Part shown: positions 11,015 through 22,023 of the stretch, one piece after another | Position numbering within the stretch: the stretch's first letter is position 1 | Layout: every line of letters starts with the position of its first letter | Source: Omphiscola glabra | Taxonomy: Eukaryota > Mollusca > Gastropoda > Lymnaeidae | Length of the DNA: 64,000 nucleotides | NCBI GenBank assembly: GCA_964017045.1 | Contig: OZ024794.1 | Span: 55,266,108-55,330,107 of the forward strand | Direction of reading: 5' to 3' | Translations under genes and position numbers: made by a program | The notes under the pieces: model-generated | Told to the model about the DNA's origin: nothing | Seen by the model: the letters and a program-made list of their open reading frames with translations, nothing else | Database searches by the model: none

Positions 11015-13359
11015 AGTGCTAATGATTACAGATAAAATTTATACGTAGGTATAATTAAAAATATATGCGTACGTAAGATTAGAGATATAAATGTAAGTAT
11101 TATTAGATGTATATACGTATGGTCACAGATATAGATTACGTTTGACTTGATAAAAATAGTACGTAACATTTGAAATACCTTGGTATTACCTAAAAATATG
11201 ATATGTAATCTATAAGACAAAAGAGACAATTTGAAAGAAAAATGTTTTCAAATGTAACTGCGCATTTCTAGTACAGTTCTTGGAGCAGAGGAGATCTGTG
11301 ATTTTTCATAAAAAAATATAATAATATGCTTTATTCTCCACTGTGTAAGACGTATGCTTTCTTTTCCATTGTGTAAGACGTATGCTTTCTTCTCCATTGT
11401 GTAAGGCGTATGCTATCTTCTCCACTGTGTAAGACGTATGCTAACTTCTCTATTGTGCCATATGTTGTCTTCACAAATTTAACATAAACAAATATCTGTT
11501 GACACATTTCTGTCCCTGCTCATTAGAATCTATTTATTTTCGTCATATCCCGAAAGCTGATGTTAGGGTTACTGATCTAATATATGCGAATATAAGATCT
11601 ATCATATCCTAAATTCATGCGAATCTAAGATCTATCATATCATAAATTCATGAGAATATAAGATCTATCATATCCTAAATTCATGCGAATATAAGATCTA
11701 TCATATCCTAAATTCATGCGAATATAAGATCTATCATATACTAAATTCATGCGAATATAAGATCTATCATATCATAAATTCATGCGAATTTAAGATCTAT
11801 CATATCCTAAATTCATGCGAATATACGATCTATCTTATCCTATATTCATGCAAATATAAGATCTATCATATCCTAAATGCATGCGGTTATAAGATCTATC
11901 ACATCCTAAATTAATGCGAATATAAGATCTATCATATCCTAAAGTCTATACTCATAGTGGACTCGTAACACTTAGATGTTTGCTTATATAAGAGAAGAGA
12001 AACTCCGATCGTGAACAAACGCCTACTCACGACTACAAACCCACAGTTAAAGGCAAAGTGAGACAGCCATAACAACAACAAAAATCCATTAACGGAGTCC
12101 CGGGTAAGGTATGACAATGACTCAATGGAAATTGAGACATCTTCTGCGACGCCCCTGGCGCCAAGCTGTACCATGCACTTGATTCTCCAGCTGCGTGGAT
12201 CTACTGACTGGGAACCAGTTTATGCTCCATGAAAACATTTCGTCCTAACCTGATGGTTTCATATCTGCCATCGAAATCAACACTATCGTCTGCCAGAGAC
12301 GGACGGATGCCAAAAAAAAAAAATTAAAGCTGAGGAAGCCATATCCAATGTAATCTTGATCTAAACATTATCCCCTTTAAAATATGTAACTTTATTTTCT
12401 AAATACTTCATCGAATTGACCAGTGGACGAATGTGTATTGTGGATGTATGTAATTACTCACTGTTTTCATCAAAGTGTAACCAAAATCTGTCAAACTCAT
12501 TTCGTTGGAGCACATTATCACCACCAGCATATTGACGAAACAAGTTGTCGAAGTTAATGCTTCCTGTCTGAGCTGCAGCTCTGTAATCATTTATAAATAC
12601 CATGTTCAAAATATAAATTTTGAACCACACTATTAACACAATACTACGCTCAGCAATGTAAACAAATGTTAAGTTGAAAATACAATATTGTATTTAAAAT
12701 TAAAAGCCCGAACAATGTTTTCACTTTTGGAGATTTGGTATTAGAAATGAAATGCTAGAAATAATTCCGTTTTTTGTTGGCGTTACTCCTAGCTTAAGTG
12801 CTGGGAGGCTCTCGTCTCATAAATGAACAAATCACTTTTAAGACAATGAAAGTGGGATTTTGTTTGTGCGTTTTTTCAAATTATTTCAGGCTCGAAGAAC
12901 TATGCAGAAGTGTTCTACGCCATCTTTTAAAATTTAAAGGAAATGGGCCGGTTGTATTTTGAAAACAAACTTATTGATCACGATTATAAATGGGGAAACT
13001 ACTTCTTCTTGCTAAGATGTGCTTTAGCATGTCATCGTTTGTGTATTTACATTCAGTTTAAAACAAAAGCTGTGTTGGTAAACTAGACTTGGAGACAGAA
13101 GTGGTAACGAGTCAGATCGTCTTTTTTGATTGACTAATATGTCATGTGCACTCATATGATCAAAAATAGTTGAGTTGGTTTTTTTGTTTTAAACAAGCGT
13201 CTTATTCTATATCCAAGGCAAACAATAATTTATTGTGCCTGTATTTTTCACGTATTTCAGACAGTGACTGTAAACAAGATTTTCTGATTATTTAAAAAAA
13301 AATATCATGTTTACTTACGTGCAGAATATGGATGCTACAAGAAAAACAAGAGCTGACAT
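10460..13359 (-). CDS. Secreted two-EF-hand protein, paralogue B
   Basis: The coding sequence is the minus-strand join of 13359-13319, 12580-12462, 10937-10773 and 10518-10460, giving 127 residues, with GT-AG introns of 738, 1524 and 254 bp. The N-terminus (MSALVFLVASIFC, then TAAAQ) is a signal peptide. The mature chain lacks cysteine. EF loop 1 (residues 51-62) is DENTDGSVSKHE and EF loop 2 (106-117) is DENANGVITERE, with Ala at position 4 and Asn at position 5. The linker keeps PNPQNAPLYF and ELDRV, and the tail ends NWNAYFE. Exon 2 is two codons shorter than in D-G, the shortest of the family. With paralogue A it shares the EREARYNWNAYF end, so A and B are sister copies in tandem. Intron 2 has been enlarged by a TA tract, two minisatellites and a SINE piece. 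AATAAA signals lie on this strand at 10360-10365 and 10373-10378. Calcium binding is inferred. Confidence 0.85.
10971..11008. repeat. (TA)n microsatellite
   Basis: About 19 TA dinucleotides in intron 2 of paralogue B. Confidence 0.9.
11325..11455. repeat. 28-bp tandem repeat, about five copies
   Basis: Units of about 28 bp built on ccattgtgtaagacgtatgc, with substitutions, in intron 2 of paralogue B. Confidence 0.85.
11586..11944. repeat. 33-bp tandem repeat, about eleven copies
   Basis: The unit begins gcgaatataagatctatcat and is 33 bp long. It carries a BglII-type agatct and lies in intron 2 of paralogue B. Confidence 0.9.
12088..12330 (+). mobile_element. SINE 3' part
   Basis: This matches the 3' two thirds of the SINE at 55209-55636: 'ggagtcccg', then 'cttctgcgacgcc', 'aagctgtaccatgca', and the end 'gacggacggatgcc' followed by an A-run. 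The tRNA-like head is absent. It lies in intron 2 of paralogue B. Confidence 0.7.
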
Positions 13360-13439
13360 GATCAACTGCTCTCTGGGGACCGTACCATATTGTTATGTGT
13401 CAATTGCTACGTGATGATTATATGGAATACTTTTTTCCC

Positions 13440-14575
13440 CATCACATATAAACTTCCCTCTCTTTTTTTAAAGCTATTTAGTGTGTTGATTTAACAAGGT
13501 CTTGTATAGTTTCGGCTATTCTAACGGCCAACAATGTATATACTTTAGACTTTCTAAACACATCCACACAGTCCGTGTGACAGACATGGCAGACTTTTTT
13601 TGTTTGTTTCTAAAGCTAATCATTTGGTATTACCCTGACCTTTGACATGATCTGAAAGTAGGATGATTCGAAGATTAGCAGATTCTAACTAATTTTTTTA
13701 TCAACATCTAAAACCTAAAATATTCTAATTGGAATTGTATTTTTTAATAAAACTAAAAGGGCATTGAATTTTTGGGTGAACGCTATACCGGCAATAGAAG
13801 ACTAGAGATTTAAAAAGTTGTGTATTTTATTTCAATGTGACCCACTCATTATGTTACATTTGTTCTAGTTACCAGGCTTTTTGAAACACACCAATGCGGT
13901 AATTAAATATTTTTGTATGACGTGACAAGGACGAACGTAATTAAGCAAACACTTTTCATGGGAACTTTATTCTTTCGGCGATGGAATGGAACTGTAACAC
14001 GAAAAAAAAATGACATTTTAAATGAGACAATGTGTTACTCTTTTGATCAGGAATGCAAACTATTCAAACTATATTTTGGAAATTTTGCTAATTTTAAAAT
14101 TATAAGAAAGGTATCATTTAAAATAATTATGAAATTATCATGACATACGTTTTTTTTTTTAAAAATGAAAAACCTCCTAAAAATTAAAATAGCCTTCATT
14201 TTGTCAATAACAATAAAATTCAGCACTAAAGTCAAATGCCCAGACTACGAGATTTTTGTAATGTTACAATCTATTGCGTGAACAACATCATCATCAAACA
14301 CAAATCAAAAACACTTAACAAGGTATGTGCACATAATGTTTTAGGAAAAAATATTTTAAACAATTTTTGCATGTCCCATGTCGATCTCGATTCATCATTT
14401 TTTTTTTTTTTTAGTTCCACCCCCTTTAGTTTCAAAACTGTTGAAAAATGTAACTTTGTGGTACTAGTACAAGAATAAATATGTGCGTTTTAAAATATTT
14501 AAATTGTAAATGAAACTAAAAACAAAAACAACAAATCTTATCAGTTAATCGCCACCAAGAGCAGCTGTCGTGTTT
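13440..14575. other. Intergenic DNA, nothing recognised
   Basis: No gene was recognised between paralogue B and the SPIN-like element. The short reading frames show no family motif. Confidence 0.5.
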
Positions 14576-14583
14576 CTCTACGG

Positions 14584-14780
14584 CAGCGGCTCTCAACCTG
14601 TGGGTTGCGATCCCTTTGGGGTTCGAATGACCCTTTACCGGGGGTCGCCTAAGACCATCCGAGAACACATATGCACACCAGTTATGAAGTAGCAACAAAA
14701 ATAATTATGTGGTTCGGGGTCGCCACAGCATGAGGAACTGTATTAAAGGGTCGCGGCATTAGGAAGGTTGAGAACCCCTG
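14584..14780 (+). mobile_element. SPIN-like hAT MITE, complete
   Basis: The element is 197 bp. It starts CAGCGGCTCTCAACCTGTGG and ends with GGTTGAGAACCCCTG, the inverted terminal repeats of the hAT MITE family called SPIN. The flanking octamers ctctacgg (14576-14583) and ctctaaag (14781-14788) agree at 6 of 8 positions. It has no coding capacity. Confidence 0.85.
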
Positions 14781-15142
14781 CTCTAAAGAAACGTCTGTTA
14801 TGACACTGAATTGGCAAGCTATCTTTTTAATATGTAGGCTAACAAATACACGCAGGGGTACTCCGAAAAGTGTTTCGACAGTCATTGGGAGATCTGCGTG
14901 AAATGGATGCTTTTAATAATACACAGACTTCAACGCCTTTTACTTAAAATGTACGTGTTTTGTGACCAGAGAAAAGTTATCACTAGCTTGAGATAATTAA
15001 ATCTGGCCTTAAAGATGAAAAAATGTGGTCACATCATCTCATTCCCGGTGGACTGTGCACACATCATTTTAAGGGCTTTGAATTTTCCACGTTTGATAAA
15101 ATCATTAACCTAAGAAACCCCCCCCCCTCAAAACACTGGGCC

Positions 15143-15442
15143 TTCCTGCGACAGGACACCTTGCGACAGGACATCTGCGACAGGACATCTTGCGACAGGA
15201 CATCTGCGACAGGACACCTTGCGACAGGACATCTGCGACAGGACATCTTGCGACAGGACACCTTGCGACAGGACATCTGTGACAGGACATCTTGCGACAG
15301 GACACCTTGCGACAGGACATCTGCGACAGGACATATGCGACAGGACATCTGCGACAGGACATCTGCGACAGGACATCTGCGACAGGACATCTGCGACAGG
15401 ACATCTGCGACAGGACATTTGCGACAGGACACCTTGCGACCA
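15143..15442. repeat. 14/15-bp tandem repeat (gcgacaggacatct)
   Basis: About twenty units of 14 or 15 bp (the 15-mer ends ctt) cover 300 bp. Mixed unit lengths and the absence of stop codons in the unit create long overlapping reading frames on both strands; these are artefacts, not genes. Confidence 0.9.
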
Positions 15443-15570
15443 CAATCCTACCCCAGATGAACGTTCAATTTTATTTTATTCAATCATGATTTTAAACCAC
15501 TCCCCCCCCCCCCCCCCCACCCCAAAAAAAACAACAAAAAAAAAGATTGTCACACCGTGTGGACAGACCG

Positions 15571-15990
15571 GGTCTGCACATCCCCTCCATGATCGACACC
15601 GAGGATTTCACTGCACATCCCCTCCATGATCGACACCGAGGATTTCACTGCACATCCCCACCATGATCGACACCGAGGATTTCACTGCACATCCCCTCCA
15701 TGATCGACACCGAGGATTTCACTGCACATCCCCTCCATGATCGACACCACATCCCCTCCATGATCGACACCGAGGATTTCACCGCACATCCCCTCCATGA
15801 TCGACACCGAGGATTTCACCACACATCCCCTCCATGATCGACACCGAGGATTTCACTGCACATCCCTTCCATGATCGACATCGATGATTTCACCGCACAT
15901 CCCCTCCATGATCGACACTGAGGATTTCACCGCACATCGCCTCCATGATCGACACCGAGGATATCACTGCACATCCCCTCAATGATCTAC
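15571..15990. repeat. 37-bp tandem repeat, about eleven copies
   Basis: The unit starts gcacatcccctccatgatcg and is 37 bp long. One unit near 15740 is shortened. Confidence 0.9.
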
Positions 15991-16637
15991 ATATATCTTG
16001 ACGTTTTATAAACCTGTGCCTGTGTGCCGTGAAGGGTTCAAATTGACATAAGATAGGGCATTTTTCTTGATCGAAATACGATCACGCGCAGAATTGAGTT
16101 TCCAATACACTACAAATATTCTGATTAAAATCAACAAATTTAAACCAAGAAATTTTAACATATTGCAACGACACTTTAAAATATTTAAAAAAAAAAACTC
16201 AAACACGCACCAACCAGTGTCGTCAAGTCGTTGTCTTTGATAACTAATGGACCTATGGATTTACGAATAATCATTACACGAACACCTAACTTACAGGCAA
16301 ACGCGATGAAAAAATATGTCAAGATTTTGTTAAATATGCATATCTGAAATTATCCTTTCGATTATTTTACTTTGAGGAAAGAATTCGACAATTACTTGCT
16401 GATATCAAGTGCTTTTAAATTAAAAAAAAATTATTTATGATCAAAATTTTGTTTCTTGATTTTTTTAAAGAAATATGTACATAATGTCTTGTTCGCCGCC
16501 TCCTCGCCGAAACAATATTCTGCGGTTGACTGAAAACGCCGCTCCTCATTACAAAGAAAAAAAAAGGCGGACCGCCCCCTTCGCACCCCCTTCCTACGCC
16601 CCTGACCTTCAAAATAATTTTTTTTTTTTATATTTTG

Positions 16638-16673
<36 letters not shown>

Positions 16674-17100
16674 AATTTTAAAAAAAAAGTTGCAATAACT
16701 CTATGCATTTACTCTTTGATACACTTTCCAGTATAACGTCAGGGTCAGATTTATCTTGTCTGGTGTAATAACATTTTAAACAAACTGATTTAAAAATCAG
16801 GGCTCAGCAAGTACATTTGTACTGTTAATGTCCTTATCTCCGAACGTTCGTAGTCTTGCTCTCAGATGGCTATTTTTAATCTTAGTGTGTGTGTGTGCCT
16901 GTGTGTGTGCGTGTTTGTGGGCGTGTATGTGCGCGCGCGTGTATGTGTTGGCTATAGTTAATTCAATGCTTTTCATCTGTGTTTTTTTTTTCCCTTTCCT
17001 TTCTGTTCCCTAAAAATAAAAGTATCAAAAGCATTGCCTTTCTGTAAAGTTACAGTTTAAGGCGTCCAATTACAGATGTAACCGTCTGAACGCGAGAACT
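15991..17100. other. Intergenic DNA with homopolymers and GT tract
   Basis: No gene was recognised. The stretch contains a GC-rich patch at 16490-16612 of likely transposon origin, long T runs at about 16620-16671 and a (GT)n-rich tract at 16885-16947. Confidence 0.55.
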
Positions 17101-17109
17101 TGGCTCAGC

Positions 17110-17117
17110 TATATAAG
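17110..17117 (+). promoter_or_regulatory. TATA box of paralogue C
   Basis: TATATAAG stands 61-68 nt before the start codon of paralogue C. The same octamer is found before paralogue D. Confidence 0.7.
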
Positions 17118-17177
17118 AAGGCTTTGCTTAATCCTTGTCCTTAAACCCATTGATTGCCGTGTCTAGCCAGCATCATC

Positions 17178-20011
17178 ATGAAAAGTATAATTGCCGTTTT
17201 AGCTGCTCTCTTCGCCTGGTAAATATTCCAATTGCTTACCCTTTTACTATATTAAACACTAATCACGTGACATAGCTGCCGTGATCCTAGTGTAAAGACT
17301 CGAACTTAATATAAATAAACGTATTATAAATGATGTATCGACCTGCCCATTGACACGTACGCCTTTCTTGCAGCGTGCTGGCACAGCCAGGGGCAAACAA
17401 CCCAGTTGCCCAGTTGTTCGCCACTTATGCAGGAGCAGATAACCAGTTCCAACTGGCCGAGTTCAACAGATTCTGGCTCCATTTTGATACCGACAGTAAA
17501 TAAAATTCTTCATTTCTTATTTTCCGTTCTATTTCAAATTTATTGAGTCAACCAATACAGTCGGTGTTGTAGATTTGTTGTTGTTGTTGTTTTGTCCGCG
17601 TGTATTATTTTTATGATTAAGGGTTTTTATATAGCGAGGTACCCCAGCCTAGGGCTGGGTTCACCACGCTGTACAGACAATTTAACAAGTATGATCATGA
17701 AATTAAAAATGAACATACAGTAATGACATTAAAAAAAAGGCTGCACCTAATGGTACCCGGGTACCTGAATTGAGAGGTTGGGGTTGAAAAACGATTTAAA
17801 ATATTATTGTTAAGTTTGTAAGACAAAATGTGGTATCAAATGAAAGATAATTGAATGTAATATACGTTTGTAACCTTAATTCTTCGGTTTTACTAAAATA
17901 AACTACCACAAATGACATCCGAATGACATCCGAATAGCATTGAGTCTAATGGAACCCGGGTGCGCTGCGTGTCTGGGTCCATTTTGACTAATGCTATTCG
18001 GATGTCGTTTGTAGTAGTTTATTTTAGTTAAAATGAAGAATTAAGTTTACAAACGTATAGTCCATTAAATTATATTTCATTTAATACCTCATTTGGTCTT
18101 ACAAACCCAACAATAATATTTTTTATCGTTTTTTAATCCCAACCTTTCACTTCTGGTACCCTGGTACCAATAGCCACTTCGTTAAAAAAAAACAAATGTA
18201 TATTCACTCCACCCATTCCGGAACTATTTACCGGGAGTTTACGTTTCTACCCGGAACACAAGTCGGGATAATTTCGTTTTTTTGCTCTTGTTTGGTTCCT
18301 TGAGCATTTACTGTTCACTGGCTGCTTGCTGGCCCTGTCGCAGCGCGAGTTTGAAGCCAGTGTCTCCTTCTGTACCATTAACAGTTCGTAAATGCTGCAT
18401 AAGATAACATATTTTTTGAAGAAATGTGCGTCCTCAAAATAAAGAGGACATCCTTCGAACTGTAAAATCGATTTATTAAATTTTGACCCTTTGCGTTAAG
18501 CCATTTTTAAAAAAATCATATACAAATTGTGGTTTCAATTATGCAAAGTTTCTTTCAAAACCTGGATTTACGCTTAAATCATAGAAAAAATAACTGTATG
18601 TAAAAATATTAATGTGATGCATATTGATTGTTTCCAGAGGACGGCCAAATCCACAAGTTAGAGTTCGACAGTGTCTGGAGACACGAGAGCTTGCCCAACC
18701 CACAAAATGCTCCACTTTTCTTTTTGGAGCTGGACAGAGTAAAGGACGAAGTCATCAATAACCTTGACTTTCCTCACATCTTCCGTATGTTCGATGAGAA
18801 CGGTGAGTCTATTGTCACATCTCCACCCGCTTTACATTGACATCCAACAAAACAAATGTACGTTCATTGCAACTATCAACTGGTAAACTTCAAAAGGAAA
18901 GGTTAAGGGTGATTTGGAAAAGTGATTTTTAAAAGAGTTACAGTTTCATACTTTTTGTGAACTGAAAAGAGAGCAGTCAAAGAGTGTTTCCTAGTCTGCC
19001 GCACTTGCATTGAACGGCCAATAGAAGTCAAAGGAAACTATAAATAAGATCATAGAAAGAAAATTATTATCCACTTTATAAAAACATACGGACTTTAGTA
19101 CGTAATATAATCTATTATATATAAGTACTAAATAAGTACTAGAGTATTTTCTCTCGTATCACCAGAGCATTATCTCTCGTAGCACTAGAACACTATCTCT
19201 CGTAGCACTTGAGCGCTATCTCTCGTAGCACTAGAGCACTTTCTCTCGTAACACTAGAGCACTATATCGCGTAGCACTAGAGCACTATCTCTCTTAACAC
19301 TAGAACACTATATCGCGTAGCACTAGAGCACTATCTCTCGTCTCGTAGCACCAGAGCGCTATCTCTCGTAGCACCATAGCAATATCTCTCGTAGCACTAG
19401 AGCACTTTCTCTCGTAGCACTAGAGCACTATCTCTTGTAGCACTAGAGCACTTTCTCTCGTAGCACTATAGCACTAACTCTCGTAGCACTAGAGTGATAT
19501 CTCTCGTAGCACTGCAGCACTATCTCTTGTAGCACTGGTGCACTATCTCTGGCGGCTAAAATGGCTACGAAGTCCTTGTTTGTATGTTTGTTTGTATGTG
19601 AGTGCCTGCGTGTGTGTAGAAGCATACATTCGCTACGATACAGTTGACCAGAGATATATGTCAACCCTTCCATTGATTACAAAGAGTGAATGAAAACACT
19701 GGTTCATTCATAAACGTGTTTGCACGGCTACCCGGGTTATCAGACTAATTATACTCGAACTAGAATATCTATTTTTTAAAACAAAATACCTCAGTAGTAT
19801 AGCCGAGAAGTGGATAAGTAAAATACTAGCAATGAATTCCATGCTAGAATTCATATAAAAGTGACAGCTGTTAAAATTAATAATAGTCTTCTTCCATATT
19901 CTAAAATGAGCGCTATTTAATAATTTTTTCATGTGCTCCCCAGGTGACGGCAGCATTACAATGCTAGAACTCTTGTACAACGGCAACGCGTATTTCAATG
20001 AGTCGGTTTAA
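17178..20011 (+). CDS. Secreted two-EF-hand protein, paralogue C
   Basis: The coding sequence is the join of 17178-17218, 17374-17495, 18638-18802 and 19944-20011, giving 131 residues with GT-AG introns. Residues 1-18 (MKSIIAVLAALFA, then CVLAQ) are a signal peptide. The mature chain has no cysteine. EF loop 1 (residues 52-63) is DTDKDGQIHKLE and EF loop 2 (107-118) is DENGDGSITMLE; both have canonical acidic positions 1, 3 and 5, Gly at 6, Ile at 8 and Glu at 12. The conserved blocks RFWLHFD, PNPQNAPLFF, ELDRV and DFPHIF are present. The tail LLYNGNAYFNESV differs from the NWNAYF type and is shared with paralogue D. The TATA box at 17110 and an AATAAA at 20095-20100 frame a short transcript. 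Introns 2 and 3 hold a LINE tail, a foldback MITE and a 23-bp minisatellite. It is likely a secreted calcium-binding protein; its tissue and partner are unknown. Confidence 0.88.
17605..17715 (-). mobile_element. LINE 3' tail fragment
   Basis: The segment with tatatagcgaggtaccccag and agggctgggttcacc matches the 3' end of the LINE at 57806-57890 in the same orientation. It lies in intron 2 of paralogue C. Confidence 0.65.
17729..18192. mobile_element. Foldback (long palindrome) MITE
   Basis: Two arms of about 200 bp are inverted copies of each other, estimated by eye at well over 80% identity. They run from the ends ('ggtacccgggtacc' left, 'ggtaccctggtacc' right) to the inner motif gacatccgaatagcatt and its inverse, around a spacer of about 50 bp near 17942-17990. 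A second copy of the spacer plus right arm is at 37142-37393. No coding sequence is present. The superfamily is unknown. Confidence 0.75.
19140..19555. repeat. 23-bp tandem repeat, about 18 copies
   Basis: The unit is gagcactatctctcgtagcacta with substitutions, in intron 3 of paralogue C. Confidence 0.9.
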
Positions 20012-20736
20012 ACGTGACCAATGCGGTTTACCTGTTTGCAAAGATGCGAGAGGCGGTTTTCACTAATTTTGTAATGAACACTGTTTATGAAGAAAATAAA
20101 AAAACAATCTACTTCAGTGGCGTACAACGTATTGTTCTCTATGTGGATCATTCAGAATCGTAACCCAACATCATCCCGGTTGATCTGCATCAACGGCAAC
20201 GCAAGTAGGCAATAATTTTTTTTATGGACACATTCAAAATAAACTTGTTATAACTATGAAGTTTGTTTTTTTCAAATTTATTTTTAAAAAGCTCTACGAC
20301 AATGCGTTCAGATTATATCCCAAATATCAAACTGACTACATCTATATGAAGAGACCGACCGAACGGGATTTTCTCGTACAGGCCGAAAGCAAGAGACCAA
20401 GCCGAAAGTTAAAATAAACTTTTGGCCGAAACTGAAACCAAAAACTTTACGAGACTTTTAGCCGAAGCCAAAAGATTTAGATTTGTATGTCATTTATTAT
20501 TAAACTGAGAAATGTCGGGAATTTTTTCTAATGAATACTTTAGCTTTTACAATTTGCAGTAAAAAGTAATTTAAATTTGTTAAAAAATAGATTTTGAAGC
20601 TTTATTGGGAGAGTCATTATTAAAGTGTTGGTCTGCGATAAAGCTTTAAAATAGATTCAATAGACACGAACAATCTGTGTCGATATAACAATATATATTA
20701 AGCTTTAATAATAATTTTACATTGCAAATAAGTAAA

Positions 20737-20760
20737 CGTTTCGGCACATGCCTTCATCAG
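20737..20760 (-). ncRNA. hammerhead ribozyme core motif
   Basis: The minus strand reads CTGATGA, a GGCA/UGCC stem, then GAAACG, identical to the copy at 1721-1744. It lies at the edge of the inverted terminal repeat. Confidence 0.55.
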
Positions 20761-20761
20761 A

Positions 20762-21262
20762 AAACCTCCTCTTTTCGCTTTGAGGAGGGAAAAGAGTCTT
20801 AGGGACATGCTAGTTAGAGGCCACCTCCAGTCTATTCAGGCACATAAAGGCACCAAAAGTTGCAATCATAGCCGATGTAACACATGTCCCTACGTGATTC
20901 AAGTTGATACGATCACTTTCCCTCTGGAAATATTCAAAATAAAGGATTGTTTTACCTGCACAAGTCGCAACGTGATTTACACCATCCTTTGTAAAATGTG
21001 TGGTAAATTATACGTAGGAGAGACAGGTCGTCGCCTGGGAGACCGATTTAGAGAACACCTCTATTATATAAATAAACAGGCTCTCTGTCCGGGCTCCAAA
21101 CATTTTAATAGCACCAACCATGATGGCATTTTAGAGATCGCAGTTACTGGTATACTGTATACGAGTAGCACACCGGATAGGATCCATATGAAGAATAAAT
21201 TATTATCAAGATTTGGTACGCTAGTTCCATACGGGGTAAACCAAATCAACAATTTTACGTAA
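20762..21262 (+). pseudogene. Penelope-like GIY-YIG endonuclease domain, partial
   Basis: An open frame of about 165 codons encodes the C-terminal part of a Penelope-like polyprotein. It starts in the segment that joins reverse transcriptase to endonuclease (KSLRDMLVRGHL). A Cys-rich linker follows (CNHSRCNTCPY and CFTCTSRNVIY), then the GIY-YIG core: LYVGETGRRLGDRFREHL with the conserved Tyr, Gly-Glu-Thr and the Arg of the active site, and a Lys/His region ending at a stop codon. The nuclease part looks intact. There is no reverse transcriptase upstream and no credible start codon, so it is a truncated copy rather than a gene. The frame opens without an ATG at the junction with the inverted repeat. 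Confidence 0.85.
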
Positions 21263-21439
21263 CTGCGATGTCATTTTTCCTGAATGGGCTTTTACATTTT
21301 ACTTCAAGTCACTTCTTTTCCATTCTTTTTACTTTACTTTGTTTCTGTCTGGTTTTCTATTTTTTAGGGAAGATTTATCTCTCTCTATATATATAAATTA
21401 TGTAAATTTGATTAAGACTTATTTGTATTTCTTGTTGTA

Positions 21440-21464
21440 CTGATGAAGGCATTGTGCCGAAACG
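21440..21464 (+). ncRNA. hammerhead ribozyme core motif
   Basis: The + strand reads CTGATGA, stem GGC/GCC closed by a short loop (auugu), then GAAACG. It sits in the 3' terminal repeat of the Penelope-like element, downstream of the nuclease frame. Confidence 0.6.
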
Positions 21465-21818
21465 TTTACTTATTTGTAATGTAAAATTATTATTTAGGCT
21501 TAATGTATATTGTTATATCGACACAGATTGTTCGTGTCTATTTTAATCGGGGCAACTTTAATCATGTCCCGACCTGTTTCTACGCTATTTTCAACTGCAC
21601 TTGGTAGGAAACTATGCAGCCGTGCTCTGTCTAACGCAGTTTCCGTGCGTTACCTTTGCCTTTTAGCGCAGGTCCCCTACACGGTAATCTTGTGCACCGG
21701 GTAATGCATATTTATCGACATGCCATTGTTGGGACGGAGATGCCGACTAGAGCCTCGGGGGAATGGCCCACTAAAATGTCCAGACATAAGCCTTGAAGGA
21801 ACTTTTCTTCGGCTAGCC

Positions 21819-22015
21819 CAGTGGTTCTCAACCTTCCTAATGCCGCGACCCGTTAATAGAGTTCCTCGTGTTGTGGCGACCCCAAACCACAAAATAATTT
21901 TCGTTGCTACTTCATAATTGTAGAGTATATTTGTTTTCCGATGGTCTTAGGCGACCCTTGGGAAAGGTTCATTTGACACCCATAGAGGTCGGGACCCACA
22001 GGTTGAAAACCGCTG
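21819..22015 (-). mobile_element. SPIN-like hAT MITE, complete, perfect 8-bp duplication
   Basis: The element is 197 bp, from CAGTGGTTCTCAACCTTCC to GGTTGAAAACCGCTG, in the opposite orientation to the copy at 14584. It is flanked by identical octamers ggctagcc at 21811-21818 and 22016-22023, the hAT target duplication length. The perfect duplication suggests a younger insertion than the other copies. Confidence 0.9.
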
Positions 22016-22023
22016 GGCTAGCC

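Larger units (their letters stand above)
20645..21545 (+). mobile_element. Penelope-like element, 5'-truncated, with inverted terminal repeats
   Basis: A terminal-repeat fragment at 20645-20762 (minus orientation) joins directly to the 3' part of the coding region, which is followed by a terminal repeat on the + strand at about 21385-21545. The two repeats share the 'cgaacaatctgtgtc' end and a hammerhead core, in opposite orientation. This inverted arrangement with one full copy truncated is typical of Penelope-like elements. The reverse transcriptase domain is missing. Confidence 0.8.

Noticed and set aside
15023..15629. Long overlapping reading frames of 105-145 codons on both strands
   Set aside because: They are produced by the 14/15-bp tandem array without stops; no start context or conserved domain.
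20762..21262. Host GIY-YIG nuclease gene (SLX1-like)
   Set aside because: The Cys-rich linker and flanking inverted terminal repeats with hammerhead cores identify a Penelope-like element.
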